A stretch of 64,000 nucleotides of DNA from G965230065 sp965230065 (GCA_965230065.1 OZ245942.1:4340001-4404000); one strand, 5' to 3'; shown: positions 1-9,446, counted from the first letter of the stretch. Notes: generated by a model from the letters alone, not told the origin. Numbers and translations: made by a program.

Positions 1-965
1 ACTACCTGGGGTACGATACGCAGTCTAAGGCCTATGCCACCTTGCTGGAGTGGAATAATATTTATTATGAAGAAACAGAAAAACTGATCAATACCACAAA
101 GTCAGTCATCCGTCTGGGGTTGGTGCAATGGCAAATGCGCCCGGTCCCTTCCCTGGAGGTAATGTATGACCAAATAGAGTTTTTTGTGGATGCCATCGCC
201 GGTTACCAGTCAGATTTTATTCTGTTTCCTGAGTTTTTCAATACTCCGCTCATGGCCAGGTTCAACGAGCAGTCGGTGCCTGAGTCTATCCGCTCTTTGG
301 CACAATATACGGAAGATCTGAAGCTGAAATTTTCAGAGTTTGCCGTGAATTACAATGTAAACATCATCACGGGCAGCATGCCTTTTTTAGAAGATGAACT
401 GCTGTACAATGTGTCGTATTTGTGCCGGAGGGATGGGAGCATAGATGCGTATAAAAAAATACACATTACGCCCAGCGAGTCATCGGCCTGGGGCATGGTA
501 GGGGGAGATGAAATCAAAGTGTTTGATACCGATTGTGGCAAAATAGGTATACTCATCTGCTACGATGTGGAATTCCCCGAGTTATCACGCCTGTATGCTG
601 AGCAGGACATGCAAATATTATTTGTGCCTTTCCTCACCGATACCCAGGTGGGTTATAACCGGGTTAGGCTGTGTGCCCAGGCCCGGGCCGTGGAAAATGA
701 GTGCTATGTAGCCATTGCCGGGTGTGTGGGCAACCTGCCTAAAGTTTACAACATGGACATACAGTATGCACAGTCTGCGGTATTTTCCCCTTCAGATTTC
801 GCTTTCCCTACCAACGGCATTGTGGCGGAGACTACGCCCAATACAGAAATGACGCTGATAGCCGATGTTAACCTGGGTTTGCTCAAAGAATTGCACGAGG
901 AAGGAAGCGTACATAACCTGAAAGACCGCCGTAAAGATTTGTATGAGGTGAAGCTGAAAAAATAG
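1..965 (+). CDS. GNAT-nitrilase fusion, C-terminal carbon-nitrogen hydrolase part (5' truncated by window edge)
   Basis: The reading frame is open to the first base of the window (codons from base 3), so the start lies outside and only the C-terminal part is seen. It is a carbon-nitrogen hydrolase of the nitrilase superfamily, which cleaves amide or nitrile C-N bonds. Numbered from the Leu at base 42, the catalytic triad is Glu64 (FPEF), Lys139 (YKKIH) and Cys173 (LICYDVEFPE). The domain begins near residue 24, and the preceding residues look like the tail of another domain. In Bacteroidota this nitrilase type is commonly fused behind a GNAT acetyltransferase, so a bifunctional protein is likely (inference). 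An in-frame TTG at 42 could be mistaken for a start. The substrate is unknown. Confidence 0.85.
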   Translation, partial: YLGYDTQSKAYATLLEWNNIYYEETEKLINTTKSVIRLGLVQWQMRPVPSLEVMYDQIEFFVDAIAGYQSDFILFPEFFNTPLMARFNEQSVPESIRSLAQYTEDLKLKFSEFAVNYNVNIITGSMPFLEDELLYNVSYLCRRDGSIDAYKKIHITPSESSAWGMVGGDEIKVFDTDCGKIGILICYDVEFPELSRLYAEQDMQILFVPFLTDTQVGYNRVRLCAQARAVENECYVAIAGCVGNLPKVYNMDIQYAQSAVFSPSDFAFPTNGIVAETTPNTEMTLIADVNLGLLKELHEEGSVHNLKDRRKDLYEVKLKK

Positions 966-1061
966 ATAATCACAATTTACAGGCATAAGAGGTTCATTGA
1001 TGGTAAGCTTTTTTAAGTCTTCATCAGGCGAAGGGACTGTTGCATGCTTGTTGGTTACTTA

Positions 1062-1454
1062 TTAAGAATTAGGCAGGTCATACTCTAAAATGGCTTCCCC
1101 ACTGGAGGCCTCACATACAAAAGCGATGATAAAGGTCCCTTCAACCGGATGAAACCACGCTATTGACTCTCCAGGCGACAAAGCCTTGCTGGAATCTTTG
1201 ATGAGGTCTCCATTGCTGTCTATACAAAGAATTCTTAGGGTGTTATCACCAATATTTTTAGGATGGCCCACGCCCCATTTAGAACCAGGGTAGGGGGCTG
1301 AGATATAGGTGCGATTTTCTTTTGATCCGGGGCATCGGTTTTTTGCAGTGGTTCTGCCTGATTGTGCAAAAAAGGGATCCTCCGTTTTTTTGCTAAAAAA
1401 AGGGAAAGAAGTAGGCGGTACAGAAGATACAGGTTTATCCAGAAAGGTTTTCAT
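1062..1454 (-). CDS. Hypothetical protein, 130 aa
   Basis: An ATG-started frame of 130 codons with no recognised family. The first 50 residues are rich in Pro, Ser and Lys and look disordered. The second half alternates hydrophobic and charged residues in a beta-rich pattern and includes the stretch LSPGESIAWFHP, resembling small soluble beta-sandwich proteins. There is no signal peptide, membrane segment or lipobox. It stands alone between the nitrilase and a small lipoprotein gene, with 263 bp of unassigned sequence upstream. It is probably a real gene because no better frame exists here, but function cannot be assigned. Confidence 0.5.
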   Translation of the reverse strand: MKTFLDKPVSSVPPTSFPFFSKKTEDPFFAQSGRTTAKNRCPGSKENRTYISAPYPGSKWGVGHPKNIGDNTLRILCIDSNGDLIKDSSKALSPGESIAWFHPVEGTFIIAFVCEASSGEAILEYDLPNS

Positions 1455-1717
1455 AATTGCTTGTGTTAGGAGAGGTTATATGCATTGCATTTATGAATTT
1501 ACACAGGTTTTACAAAACTACCAAAACAGCTTCTATTAGGTTAGAACGAATATAATACTAAAAGCATACTCACCAAAACCAATTTGAGGGTATTGTTGAA
1601 ACAGAGCTTTTTAGCTAATATACTTACTAACTGGATTAAGGAAGGGGCCATGAAGTACTATATTATATAGTGTTTTATCATAGCCCCACTACTCTGTTAC
1701 TTTATTTCTCCTTAAGG

Positions 1718-2098
1718 CTATTCCGTAGTGGTTCTTGTAGCTTCTATCGGAAAGCTCTGTCCTCCGGCATCTACGCTTCCTGTAAAGGTATTGCCTGAAA
1801 AAGTTCCTATTAATTGTATGTTAGTTCCTTGCATATAGAAATTGGAAGACAACTGATTATCTTCAATGGTAACATTGCTAAGATCCACCGTACCAGCATT
1901 GGAAGAAAGATTACCGGTATATCCATCCCCATTTTGGAGGATATTCATGGTGCCTGAAAGGTTCCCTTCGGGGGTGTTCTTCACGGTATAATTCCATGCT
2001 CCAGCGGGGCTATTTTGGGATACTTTGGAGGCGGCACAGCCCCCCATGAACAATAGAGCGGCACAGAAGGCCACATAAGTTGCAATTCTAGTTTTCAT
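1718..2098 (-). CDS. Small predicted lipoprotein, 126 aa
   Basis: The N-terminus is a lipoprotein signal: MKTR, a hydrophobic core and the lipobox FMGGC with Cys21 as the lipidated residue, so the mature protein should be membrane anchored. The remaining ~105 residues are Gly/Asn/Thr rich with repeated strand-like segments (GTMNILQNGDGYTGNL, GTFSGNTFTGSVDAGG). This resembles small lipocalin-like or DUF-type beta proteins of Bacteroidota that begin with a 'G.W.Y' segment. The ATG start is supported by the signal peptide. No operon partner is visible. Its role is unknown. Confidence 0.7.
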   Translation of the reverse strand: MKTRIATYVAFCAALLFMGGCAASKVSQNSPAGAWNYTVKNTPEGNLSGTMNILQNGDGYTGNLSSNAGTVDLSNVTIEDNQLSSNFYMQGTNIQLIGTFSGNTFTGSVDAGGQSFPIEATRTTTE

Positions 2099-2167
2099 AA
2101 TTTATTAGGTTTGGTTGAACAAAATATATTATAATAAGTGTATTGATGGTTTTAGTCCTGGTATAAT

Positions 2168-2410
2168 TTATTCAATTATTATCGTTGCTGAATCTACAGA
2201 AAAAGCACCAAAATATCCTAGAGCACCATTGCTGAGGTTGGTGATTGGATTAGAAGGTGCCACGCTATTTCCATCAATTACATCAGTTAATGTGCGGTAA
2301 TAATCAAAGGTGGGTTTATCCAGCTGATGCAGCTCAATTTCAACTAAATCATCCTCATTGCCAAAGATATAAGAGATGCTGTGTACATTAACAACTAAGT
2401 TGATGTACAC
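2168..2410 (-). pseudogene. C-terminal relic of a DUF4249-like lipoprotein
   Basis: The frame has no ATG (only a GTG inside an inverted repeat) and no signal peptide. Its residues look like the C-terminal end of a larger protein: a strand segment, then FDYYRTL, SNPITNLSNG and ALGYFGAFSVDS. In DUF4249 proteins, which usually accompany TonB receptors, the end has a similar YYR...NI..G.G.FG pattern; I judge family membership as moderate. No upstream remainder of the gene is present in the next 150 bp. Coding similarity fades where the 19-bp foldback repeat begins, so this is best read as a broken remnant. Confidence 0.45.
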
Positions 2411-2421
2411 AGCATCTCTTA
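2370..2421. repeat. Perfect 19-bp inverted repeat with nested stem
   Basis: Bases 2370-2388 are the exact reverse complement of 2403-2421. The 14-base spacer holds a second small stem (CAAC 2392-2395 with GTTG 2399-2402). No T-run follows on either side, so it is not an obvious terminator. It sits exactly at the broken upstream end of the DUF4249-like relic. Confidence 0.85.
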
Positions 2422-2568
2422 GTAGTAAGCCAAAGAAGTTAACCTCTCAGCTTTTATTAAATATTTTATCGGTAAATGGTAGCATTATACTGGTAAATGG
2501 CAGCGGGTTGTAATAGGCAGTGGTATTCTTTGTTTGTTACTTGCTGCACATTTTTTGTTACCTCACCG

Positions 2569-3210
2569 TCAGGCATCATTTTGAGCATCCCAATGTTTTG
2601 AGTTGGGTGGAAATTCATATTTCATTTGGTTGAATATTGCTAAATATTTTTCACTTATAATTCCCCTTACATTGCTCACGATCAGGTATTCAAAAATTAC
2701 ATCGGCACTGTGCTGGTCTTGAAAAAACAAATGGCTCTCCCGCAGCACCTGGCTTATTTTACTTAGATGAATATCTGCAAACAACGTTTCATCCAGGTCC
2801 GGACGTATCATTTCTCTCATTTTGGCTTGTTGTAGTAAAGGAATAATCTGTTTTTGAATCAATTCTTTTCTGAAAGCTTCAATCAAGCCAAAGGCATCTG
2901 GGTAATACTTCCGAACTTCATAAAGAAAGGCAGGATTGTGTCTTTTTAATTGCTGGAAAATGTTATAGTAAATTTTCAAAAGCTTTTGTACAGGATCGAG
3001 TGGCAATTGCAAGATATGATCTATTTCAACAATAGTATCTGTTAAAATGATATTAACAGCTTCTAGCACTAATTGACTTTTATTTACAAAGTACTTGTAA
3101 ATGGTTTTCTTGGAAATCCCCAGCTCATGGGCCAGGTCGTCCAAACTGATACGGTGAGGGCCATAAGCACAAAATAATTTAACAGCCTTTTGCCTGATTC
3201 TACCTTGCAT
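2569..3210 (-). CDS. TetR/AcrR family transcriptional regulator
   Basis: A 213-residue protein with an N-terminal TetR helix-turn-helix (about residues 8-55): AVKLFCAYGPHRISLDDLA followed by the recognition helix ISKKTIYKYFVNKSQLV. The remaining ~150 residues are helical, as expected for a ligand-binding and dimerisation domain. Such proteins repress nearby genes until a ligand binds. It is 57 bp downstream of mscS on the same strand and could share a transcript with it. No convincing operator was found next to it; the nearest efflux genes (5.1-10.8 kb) have their own regulator. The ligand is unknown. Confidence 0.88.
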   Translation of the reverse strand: MQGRIRQKAVKLFCAYGPHRISLDDLAHELGISKKTIYKYFVNKSQLVLEAVNIILTDTIVEIDHILQLPLDPVQKLLKIYYNIFQQLKRHNPAFLYEVRKYYPDAFGLIEAFRKELIQKQIIPLLQQAKMREMIRPDLDETLFADIHLSKISQVLRESHLFFQDQHSADVIFEYLIVSNVRGIISEKYLAIFNQMKYEFPPNSKHWDAQNDA

Positions 3211-3267
3211 AATATTTGAAATTTGCCATGCATTAATGTTTGTACCACCTTTTATCTTTCTTCTAAC

Positions 3268-4386
3268 TCACTGTAAAGAGCTTCCATTAAATTGTATTCC
3301 TACCGGAATTTGATTTTTATACACCAGTGTGCGGTGCGGAAAGGGAATTTCAATATCTTCTGCATCAAAACGTTTCTTGATACTTTCAAGCAAATCGCAC
3401 TTCATCACAAAAGCAGAAGGGTAATCCCTGGCCCATGTCCATGCCCGTAAAGTCACAGCAGAGTCACCCATTGCAATTACCCTGACAATTACTTCAGGGT
3501 CACCATTTACGATGGCGATATGTGTTCGGGCATCAATCAAATTAGGGTGGTTCATGGCTTCTTCCTGCATGATTTTTTTGGCCAGATCTATATTAGAGTC
3601 ATAGCTGATGCCAATCTCAATCCATTGGCAGGTTTTGCGCTCTCCCAGGTCATAATTGATCAGCTTTTCTTTGTTGATTATAGAGTTGGGCACGACAATC
3701 CGTTTATTTTGGTAATTCTTAATCACTGTGTGCCTGAGGGTGATGTCTTCTACTTCGCCTACCATGTCATCACGGATTTTTAATACATCACCTACGCGGA
3801 ATGGTTTATAGATTACAATAAAAATTCCTCCCACCACATTGGCAATGGCTTCCTGGGAAGCTACACCAATTACTACTGCTGCAATGCCTGCTCCTGCCAG
3901 GGCAGATTTGGCGATTACCTGTAGGCTCGGGAAAGCATACGTAGCCAGGCTAATCCCCATGATGAATACAACAGCGTTTGCCACATAGTTTAGAAATTTA
4001 TAGGTAGTAGGGTCTTTCCCATCTTCCAGGGGCGATTTAATGATTAATTTGTTGAAAAAGTGCCTTACAAAAACCGATAAACCAATGGTAAACAGGGTTA
4101 CCATTGTAAGCCAGATGATGATCCGAAGGTTTTTGGAAATAGCATCATACATAGACTCAGGTAAGAAGACATAACTCCCCAAGCCTATTCCCATGACAAT
4201 GATGAAGCTGATCACAATCTTTCGGAGCATTTTAATAGTGCCCAACGCCTTATCACCCCGCTGCTCTGCCTTAATCATAAGATAATTGAAGAGTGCTTCT
4301 GATGAAAAGAATAAGAAGAAAGAACCGCCTACTACAGACAGGATCCACATGATTTCCTGATAATGAAACATAAGAAATTCTTTCAT
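3268..4386 (-). CDS. MscS-type mechanosensitive ion channel
   Basis: A 372-residue inner-membrane channel of the MscS family, which opens under membrane tension to release solutes on osmotic downshock. Hydrophobic helices lie near residues 10-35, 55-75, 88-108 and 132-155. The pore-lining TM3 (about 160-195) has the Ala/Gly-packed pattern ALAGAGIAAVVIGVASQ followed by NVVGG, and leads into the beta domain at YKPFRVGD. The C-terminal alpha/beta domain ends near EIPFPHRTL, the usual family ending. Length is typical for a small MscS with one additional N-terminal helix. Confidence 0.92.
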   Translation of the reverse strand: MKEFLMFHYQEIMWILSVVGGSFFLFFSSEALFNYLMIKAEQRGDKALGTIKMLRKIVISFIIVMGIGLGSYVFLPESMYDAISKNLRIIIWLTMVTLFTIGLSVFVRHFFNKLIIKSPLEDGKDPTTYKFLNYVANAVVFIMGISLATYAFPSLQVIAKSALAGAGIAAVVIGVASQEAIANVVGGIFIVIYKPFRVGDVLKIRDDMVGEVEDITLRHTVIKNYQNKRIVVPNSIINKEKLINYDLGERKTCQWIEIGISYDSNIDLAKKIMQEEAMNHPNLIDARTHIAIVNGDPEVIVRVIAMGDSAVTLRAWTWARDYPSAFVMKCDLLESIKKRFDAEDIEIPFPHRTLVYKNQIPVGIQFNGSSLQ

Positions 4387-4574
4387 AGCGTGTTGTTTAT
4401 TTTGTGTGCATAAGCAGATTGGATGTATTGCACCACTGCCTTCATATTGATTAGTTCATCTGCTTCCTCGTTTCTCTAAGCTAGTGACTTTCTGGTGAGG
4501 CTAGCAGAAAAGAATAAGATAAAAACAAGTACTATCAATGGAATTTTCTTTTGTAGAATCATATTTTATTTTTA

Positions 4575-4862
4575 TCACACTGATCTTGTGGAAAATGGTA
4601 TATTCCGGCGGAAATCTTCGCCTTCTAAATTTGACAAAACACAAACTGTAAGCATCCTTACATCTTTCAAATTATGGGTTTGTTCATCAGAGAAAAGGAT
4701 ATTAAATGTATGTTCAATGTCCATTAACAAATTGATGACTTGTAAGGAATCGAGACCCAAGTCTTCTGAAAGGCGGGCATGAGGGGTAACTTTGGTTTTC
4801 CTTATGCCATAACCCCTTAATATTGAAATAATTTGGTAGTAAATCTTTTTTTGATGTTTCAT
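4575..4862 (-). CDS. Acyl carrier protein-like, 95 aa
   Basis: A small carrier protein whose Ser39 in GLDSLQVINLLMDIE is the expected phosphopantetheine attachment site, in the acidic helix II context of acyl/peptidyl carrier proteins. I place the start at 4862 (MKHQKK, with GAGAGA shortly upstream) rather than at an earlier in-frame ATG at 4910, because the earlier stretch overlaps a small upstream reading frame. The last ~15 residues extend past the usual ACP fold. It is not next to fatty-acid synthesis genes, so it is an orphan carrier; partner enzymes are not in the immediate neighbourhood. Confidence 0.75.
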   Translation of the reverse strand: MKHQKKIYYQIISILRGYGIRKTKVTPHARLSEDLGLDSLQVINLLMDIEHTFNILFSDEQTHNLKDVRMLTVCVLSNLEGEDFRRNIPFSTRSV

Positions 4863-4882
4863 ATCTCTCTCAGTATATCTTG

Positions 4883-5032
4883 TTATTGAACAATAGAACT
4901 TTGTAACCATGATTTAACAGTCTCTATAGAAAAAAAGATAATTAATATCATTAAGACCGATGCAATAATTATGGGTTTTGCTCTTACAAAAAGAACAAAG
5001 ACGACCCCGAGGATTACTATCATTACTGTCAT
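4883..5032 (-). CDS. Possible 49-aa two-helix membrane peptide
   Basis: A short ATG-started frame ends 20 bp before the ACP start on the same strand. It encodes two hydrophobic segments (roughly residues 2-16 and 20-35) separated by RAKP, followed by a polar tail SWLQSSIVQ. The hydrophobic-charged-hydrophobic arrangement and tight spacing to the carrier protein support a real gene, but there is no recognised family and only a weak ribosome binding site (AAGATAA). It could instead be a chance frame in AT-rich DNA. Confidence 0.4.
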   Translation of the reverse strand: MTVMIVILGVVFVLFVRAKPIIIASVLMILIIFFSIETVKSWLQSSIVQ

Positions 5033-5110
5033 TTATCTTATTTTCAGAAGGCTTACGTCACTGGCTAACGTTGTGTATATTGTCATGAAAATTATTTATC
5101 CGATTGCTGC

Positions 5111-8100
5111 CTAAGCCCCTACCGGTACTTTTTCCACTGCCTTGCCTTGTTCCAGGTCAATTTCCTCCTGCTTATCCAGCCCAAACCTGGCAAGTACAGT
5201 ATCTACCATGAGGTATGCCACTGGCACGATTATCAGTGTAAGGAACATAGAGCTGGTCAGTCCCCCGATGATGGTCCAGGCCAGGCCGTTTTTCCATTCG
5301 GCACCTGCTCCTGAAGCCAGGGCAATAGGGAGCATGCCAATCACCAGGGCGATGGTGGTCATCAAAATAGGGCGCAACCGCATTTGTGTAGCCATGATCA
5401 AAGCCCTTACCGTACGGTAGCCTTCTCTTTTGAGCTGGTTGGCAAAATCTACCACCAAAATAGCATTCTTGGCTACCAAACCCACCAGCATGATGATTCC
5501 TAAAATGGAGAAAATATTTAGCGTTTGCTGGGTGAGTGCCAAAGCCAGTAGAGCTCCTACGATGGCAACAGGAATTGAAAAGAGTACCACAAAAGGATAC
5601 ACATAAGAATCATACAGGGCTACCATAATGAGGTATACCAAAACAATAGAGGCTATAAGCGCAAACCCCAAACTACCAAAAGCTTCTGATTGGCTTTCTA
5701 AGTCCCCTTTAAATGCAATAGAAACTTCATCGGATAAATCCAAGGTTTCGATATGTTCCTGCACCTCTGCCCCAATGTCACCAATCGGCCTTCCAACTAC
5801 CTGGGATTGAACAGTAACGGCTGATATTCTGTTTTCCCTTTGTAGCTGGGAAGGTCCGGTGGTTTGTTCTATGGTGGCAAACTGTTGCAAACTGACTACT
5901 TCTCCCCGGCTGTTGATAAAAGTCAGGTTGCGAATGTCATCGGCATTTTTGCGGTCAAATTCGTCTAATTTAATGTTGATGTCATATTCAATATCTCCAT
6001 CCCGAAACTGGGCATCGGTGTTTCCCGAAAATGCCGTTTGCATAGTGCCTCCCACCTGTGCCAGCGAAAGGCCAAGTTGAGACATCTTGTCACGGTCTAC
6101 CTGTACCTTTACTTCGGGGTTTCCGCCTTCCGCAGAAAGTTTTGATTCTATAGTTCCCTGGATATCTTTTACCAAACCAAGAACCTTTTCAGCAGCATGC
6201 ATTACAGTGTCTATATCAGATCCTGACACTACAACCTGCAAAGGTGCAGCATTGGCGCTTCCTACCAAACTAACAGGTGCAGCTTCTACTTTTACTCCCG
6301 GTAGCATGCGTTCTAATTCCAGCTTGGTTTCACGGGCAAACCGGTCGGTACCCACATCGCGTTTGTCATAGCTAACCAGCTTAACATTCATTTCTGATTT
6401 GTAAGCTACAGGTTGTCCTCCTTGCTGTCCGCTGGTCGTACCCACGGTAGTAAATATGCCTTCAACAATGGATTTTTCAAATAATATCTGCTCGGCCTGG
6501 CGGGTAACCAGGTTGGTTTGTTCTACAGTGGCATCTTTGCTTAATTCCAGGTTGATGGCAAACTCACCCCGGTCGCCGGCACTTACGAACTCACTTCCAA
6601 TAAAACCGGCTGGTACTAAAGCTACTGAAGCCACCAGTAGCATTGCAGTAATGATTAGCGTAACTGCTTTATGGCGAAAGGCCCAAATCAACAGAGAAGT
6701 AATCCCTTCCCCAAAACGGTCGATAAGTCTTTCAAAGCCATCAAAGAATTTTCCAAAAAAACCTTTGTTTTCTTTTTCCGAATGCTCTGATTCGGCAAAG
6801 CGGGAAGTGAGGGTAGGAATCACCATGAAGGATACCAGCAAACTGATGAGGGTAGTTGCTACTACCACCAGCGAAAACTGTCTCAGCAAGTCTGAAATTA
6901 AGCCTTCTACCAGTGCAATTGGCAGGAATACCACTACCAGCACCAGGGTGATGGAAAATACCGTTAAACCAATCTCTTTGATACCATCTACGGAAGCCCT
7001 GATTTTGTTTTTGCCCATTTCAATGTGGCGGTAAATATTTTCCAACACCACAATAGAGTCATCCACCAGTATACCAACCACCAGTGAAAGTGCCAGCAAG
7101 GTCATCAGGTTTAGGGTAAAATTTGCTACGCTCATAAATATGAAGGCTGTTACCAATGACAAAGGCACTGACAGCATCACAAAAAATGCAGAACGTAAGC
7201 TGTGCAAAAACAGCAGCATGACAATGGCCACCAGGATAATAGCAAGGAAAAGGTCAAAAATCACCGCATCGGCGGCTTCCAGTGTAAATGTGGAAGAGTC
7301 CTGTCCGATATTAAAACCAAGTTTTTCATTGTTATAGGTCTTTTCCAGGTTTTGCAATTCGGCGCGAATATCTTCACTCACAGCTACTGCATTGGCATCC
7401 GATTGCTTCTGTACCACAAGGCCAATTGAGTTTTTTCCATCCACACGGGTAATAATTTCGGTATCTTTGGTAGCATCCTGAATTTCGGCAATGGTTTCAA
7501 GGCGGATAGGGCTTCCATCCACTTCTTTTACAACCAACCCGCGCAGGTCATCTAAGTCTTGAAATTTTCCGGCCAGGCGAATGAGCGTCTGATCATCTTC
7601 ACTTTTGATTTTTCCCGTGGGAAAGTCCAGGTTGGCATTGGTAATGGCTTGCACTACCTCGTTGGCCCCAATCTGGTAGGCTTCCATCTTTGGAGCGATC
7701 AGGTGGACTTTGATTTCTCTTTCTTCTCCTCCCCGTAAGTTGATCTGGGCTACCCCTTCAATCCGGGCCAGGGCAGGTTCAATCCGGTTTTCTACCAAAT
7801 CGTAGAACTCAGTTTCGGGCATTTGGGCCGTAGCTCCGATTTGCATGATGGGCAATTCGTCCAATGAAAACTTACCCAAAGCAGGCGTTTCGGCATCATC
7901 CGGAAGTTCTGATAAGATAGCATTTATTTTGCGCTGGGCTTCCTGCAAGGCCAGGTCTACGTCCGTGCTGGGTGTCAGCTCCACGGTAATCAGCGAAAAA
8001 CTTTCCTGGGAAGTAGAAGTAATATTATCTATCCCTTCCAGGGAAGAAATGGCATCTTCCAATTCTTTGGTAACAGAGTTTTCTACCTCGGTAGGTGATG

Positions 8101-8260
8101 CGCCCGGGTACAAAGTAGACACTGTGAGGATAGGGGGAGAAAACTTGGGCAATAGTTCATAATTCAGGTTGGTATAGCTGAATGTGCCCAATTGTGCAAG
8201 CACGGTAAAGATCACCACAACGAGGGTAGGCCTTTTGATGGATATTTCGGTAATATTCAT
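5111..8260 (-). CDS. RND efflux transporter, inner-membrane permease
   Basis: A 1049-residue resistance-nodulation-division pump subunit of the hydrophobe/amphiphile exporter type, using proton import to drive export. TM1 is at residues 11-30, followed by the porter domain (PGASPTEVENSVTKELE), the TM2-6 block, a second porter domain and TM8-12. The proton relay pair in TM4 is visible as Asp400-Asp401 in VGILVDDSIVVLENIYRH, and a second-half counterpart reads MLVGLVAKNAILVVDFANQ. Full length for the family. It is the last gene of the tolC-adaptor-pump operon, 56 bp after the adaptor. The substrate cannot be read from sequence; drug, bile or lipid export are possible. Confidence 0.95.
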   Translation of the reverse strand: MNITEISIKRPTLVVVIFTVLAQLGTFSYTNLNYELLPKFSPPILTVSTLYPGASPTEVENSVTKELEDAISSLEGIDNITSTSQESFSLITVELTPSTDVDLALQEAQRKINAILSELPDDAETPALGKFSLDELPIMQIGATAQMPETEFYDLVENRIEPALARIEGVAQINLRGGEEREIKVHLIAPKMEAYQIGANEVVQAITNANLDFPTGKIKSEDDQTLIRLAGKFQDLDDLRGLVVKEVDGSPIRLETIAEIQDATKDTEIITRVDGKNSIGLVVQKQSDANAVAVSEDIRAELQNLEKTYNNEKLGFNIGQDSSTFTLEAADAVIFDLFLAIILVAIVMLLFLHSLRSAFFVMLSVPLSLVTAFIFMSVANFTLNLMTLLALSLVVGILVDDSIVVLENIYRHIEMGKNKIRASVDGIKEIGLTVFSITLVLVVVFLPIALVEGLISDLLRQFSLVVVATTLISLLVSFMVIPTLTSRFAESEHSEKENKGFFGKFFDGFERLIDRFGEGITSLLIWAFRHKAVTLIITAMLLVASVALVPAGFIGSEFVSAGDRGEFAINLELSKDATVEQTNLVTRQAEQILFEKSIVEGIFTTVGTTSGQQGGQPVAYKSEMNVKLVSYDKRDVGTDRFARETKLELERMLPGVKVEAAPVSLVGSANAAPLQVVVSGSDIDTVMHAAEKVLGLVKDIQGTIESKLSAEGGNPEVKVQVDRDKMSQLGLSLAQVGGTMQTAFSGNTDAQFRDGDIEYDINIKLDEFDRKNADDIRNLTFINSRGEVVSLQQFATIEQTTGPSQLQRENRISAVTVQSQVVGRPIGDIGAEVQEHIETLDLSDEVSIAFKGDLESQSEAFGSLGFALIASIVLVYLIMVALYDSYVYPFVVLFSIPVAIVGALLALALTQQTLNIFSILGIIMLVGLVAKNAILVVDFANQLKREGYRTVRALIMATQMRLRPILMTTIALVIGMLPIALASGAGAEWKNGLAWTIIGGLTSSMFLTLIIVPVAYLMVDTVLARFGLDKQEEIDLEQGKAVEKVPVGA

Positions 8261-8316
8261 AATAATATATTTAAATATTGTGAGCTAAAATGTGTTCAAA
8301 TAATCAGGAGGTTTAC

Positions 8317-9414
8317 TTATTGCCTGCTGCTAACTGCCTGTTGCGAACCATTTTGCTGTTGTTGTAGAATCGTTACTTTGGTGCCATCTTCCAGGTTGAT
8401 CTGTCCGCTCACTACCACCTGCTCACCCGTTTCAGGGCCTTCAATGAGTTCTACCTGATCGGATAATACAGTACCGACAGTAATTTTCCGGAGTGTGGCT
8501 GTGCTATCCTGGATAACATACACAGAGGGTGATTGCAAACTGCCTACAATAGCTTGTCGGGGAATTACCCGTGCTTCTTTGGGTTGGTCAAATGAAAAGT
8601 GAGCGGCCCCAAACATACCCACTTTCAGAGGTTTTTCGGTATCGTTCTTAAAATAAATTTCTACCGGATACCGCAAGGCTTTATCGGCCCTTACGCCAAT
8701 TACTTTTACAGTGCCGGTATATTGCTGATCGCCATATACATCTGCCGTAATTTCTACTTCTTGCCCCACGTCTATTTTGAGCACATCCTGCTCAGAGATT
8801 TTCACTACCATTTTTAGCTGTTGGGTATTTACGATGTCGTATAGCTTGGCGCCCGGGGAGAGGAACGAACCAATTTCTATGTATTCTTCATCCAATGTGC
8901 CACTGATTGGGGCTTTGATATAGGTATAGGCCAGTTGCTTTTTCAAAGTAGTCAACCGGGCTTCTGCATTTTCGAAGTTCATCCGGGTATCTTCTAACTG
9001 CCGTTGGGTAATGGCTTCTTTTTCGACCATAGTTTCGAAACGCTCCAGATCTCTTTTGGCTTTCTCATAATTCAACTGACTTACTTTAAGATCAGACCGC
9101 AATAGCTGGTCGTCAACCCGCACCAGTAATTCGCCAGCTTTCACAAAATCCCCTTTTTCTTTGAGAATTTTAGTAACCCTTCCTTGTGTTTCAGACAATA
9201 GGGTAATTTCTTTATAAGGCTTGAAAGAGCCGGTGGCTTTGGCATTGGTTACAATTTTTTCTTCCTTCACAGTAGCCGCTACTACGGGGATCCGGTCATT
9301 GGTTTTTTGGGCCAGGGCTACTTTTTCAGCCATTTCCTCTTTGTTACTAGCAAGGGTAAAGGCAATACTGGCTACGACGGCGATGGCAATAAGTATATAA
9401 ATAAGCTTCTTCAT
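8317..9414 (-). CDS. RND efflux periplasmic adaptor (membrane fusion protein)
   Basis: A 365-residue HlyD/AcrA-type adaptor linking the pump to the outer-membrane channel. It has an N-terminal membrane anchor (residues 4-22, no lipobox), the first lipoyl half with GSFKPYKEITLLSETQGRV, an alpha hairpin of about residues 100-160, the second lipoyl half (YTYIKAPISGTLDE), then beta-barrel and membrane-proximal domains. The last ~15 residues are Gln/Ser rich. It is 32 bp downstream of the tolC-like gene and 56 bp upstream of the permease. Confidence 0.93.
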   Translation of the reverse strand: MKKLIYILIAIAVVASIAFTLASNKEEMAEKVALAQKTNDRIPVVAATVKEEKIVTNAKATGSFKPYKEITLLSETQGRVTKILKEKGDFVKAGELLVRVDDQLLRSDLKVSQLNYEKAKRDLERFETMVEKEAITQRQLEDTRMNFENAEARLTTLKKQLAYTYIKAPISGTLDEEYIEIGSFLSPGAKLYDIVNTQQLKMVVKISEQDVLKIDVGQEVEITADVYGDQQYTGTVKVIGVRADKALRYPVEIYFKNDTEKPLKVGMFGAAHFSFDQPKEARVIPRQAIVGSLQSPSVYVIQDSTATLRKITVGTVLSDQVELIEGPETGEQVVVSGQINLEDGTKVTILQQQQNGSQQAVSSRQ

Positions 9415-9446
9415 GATAGAATGATTATTTTGATTAGTTTTTTAAT

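Noticed and set aside
2470..2504. Two copies of GGTAAATGG-AGC 21 bp apart
   Set aside because: Only two imperfect copies, located downstream of the TetR gene, not in its promoter; could be chance.
6456..7034. 192-codon plus-strand frame opposite the RND pump gene
   Set aside because: Low-complexity Ser/Arg/Thr composition with no family features; it is the antisense shadow of a securely identified gene.
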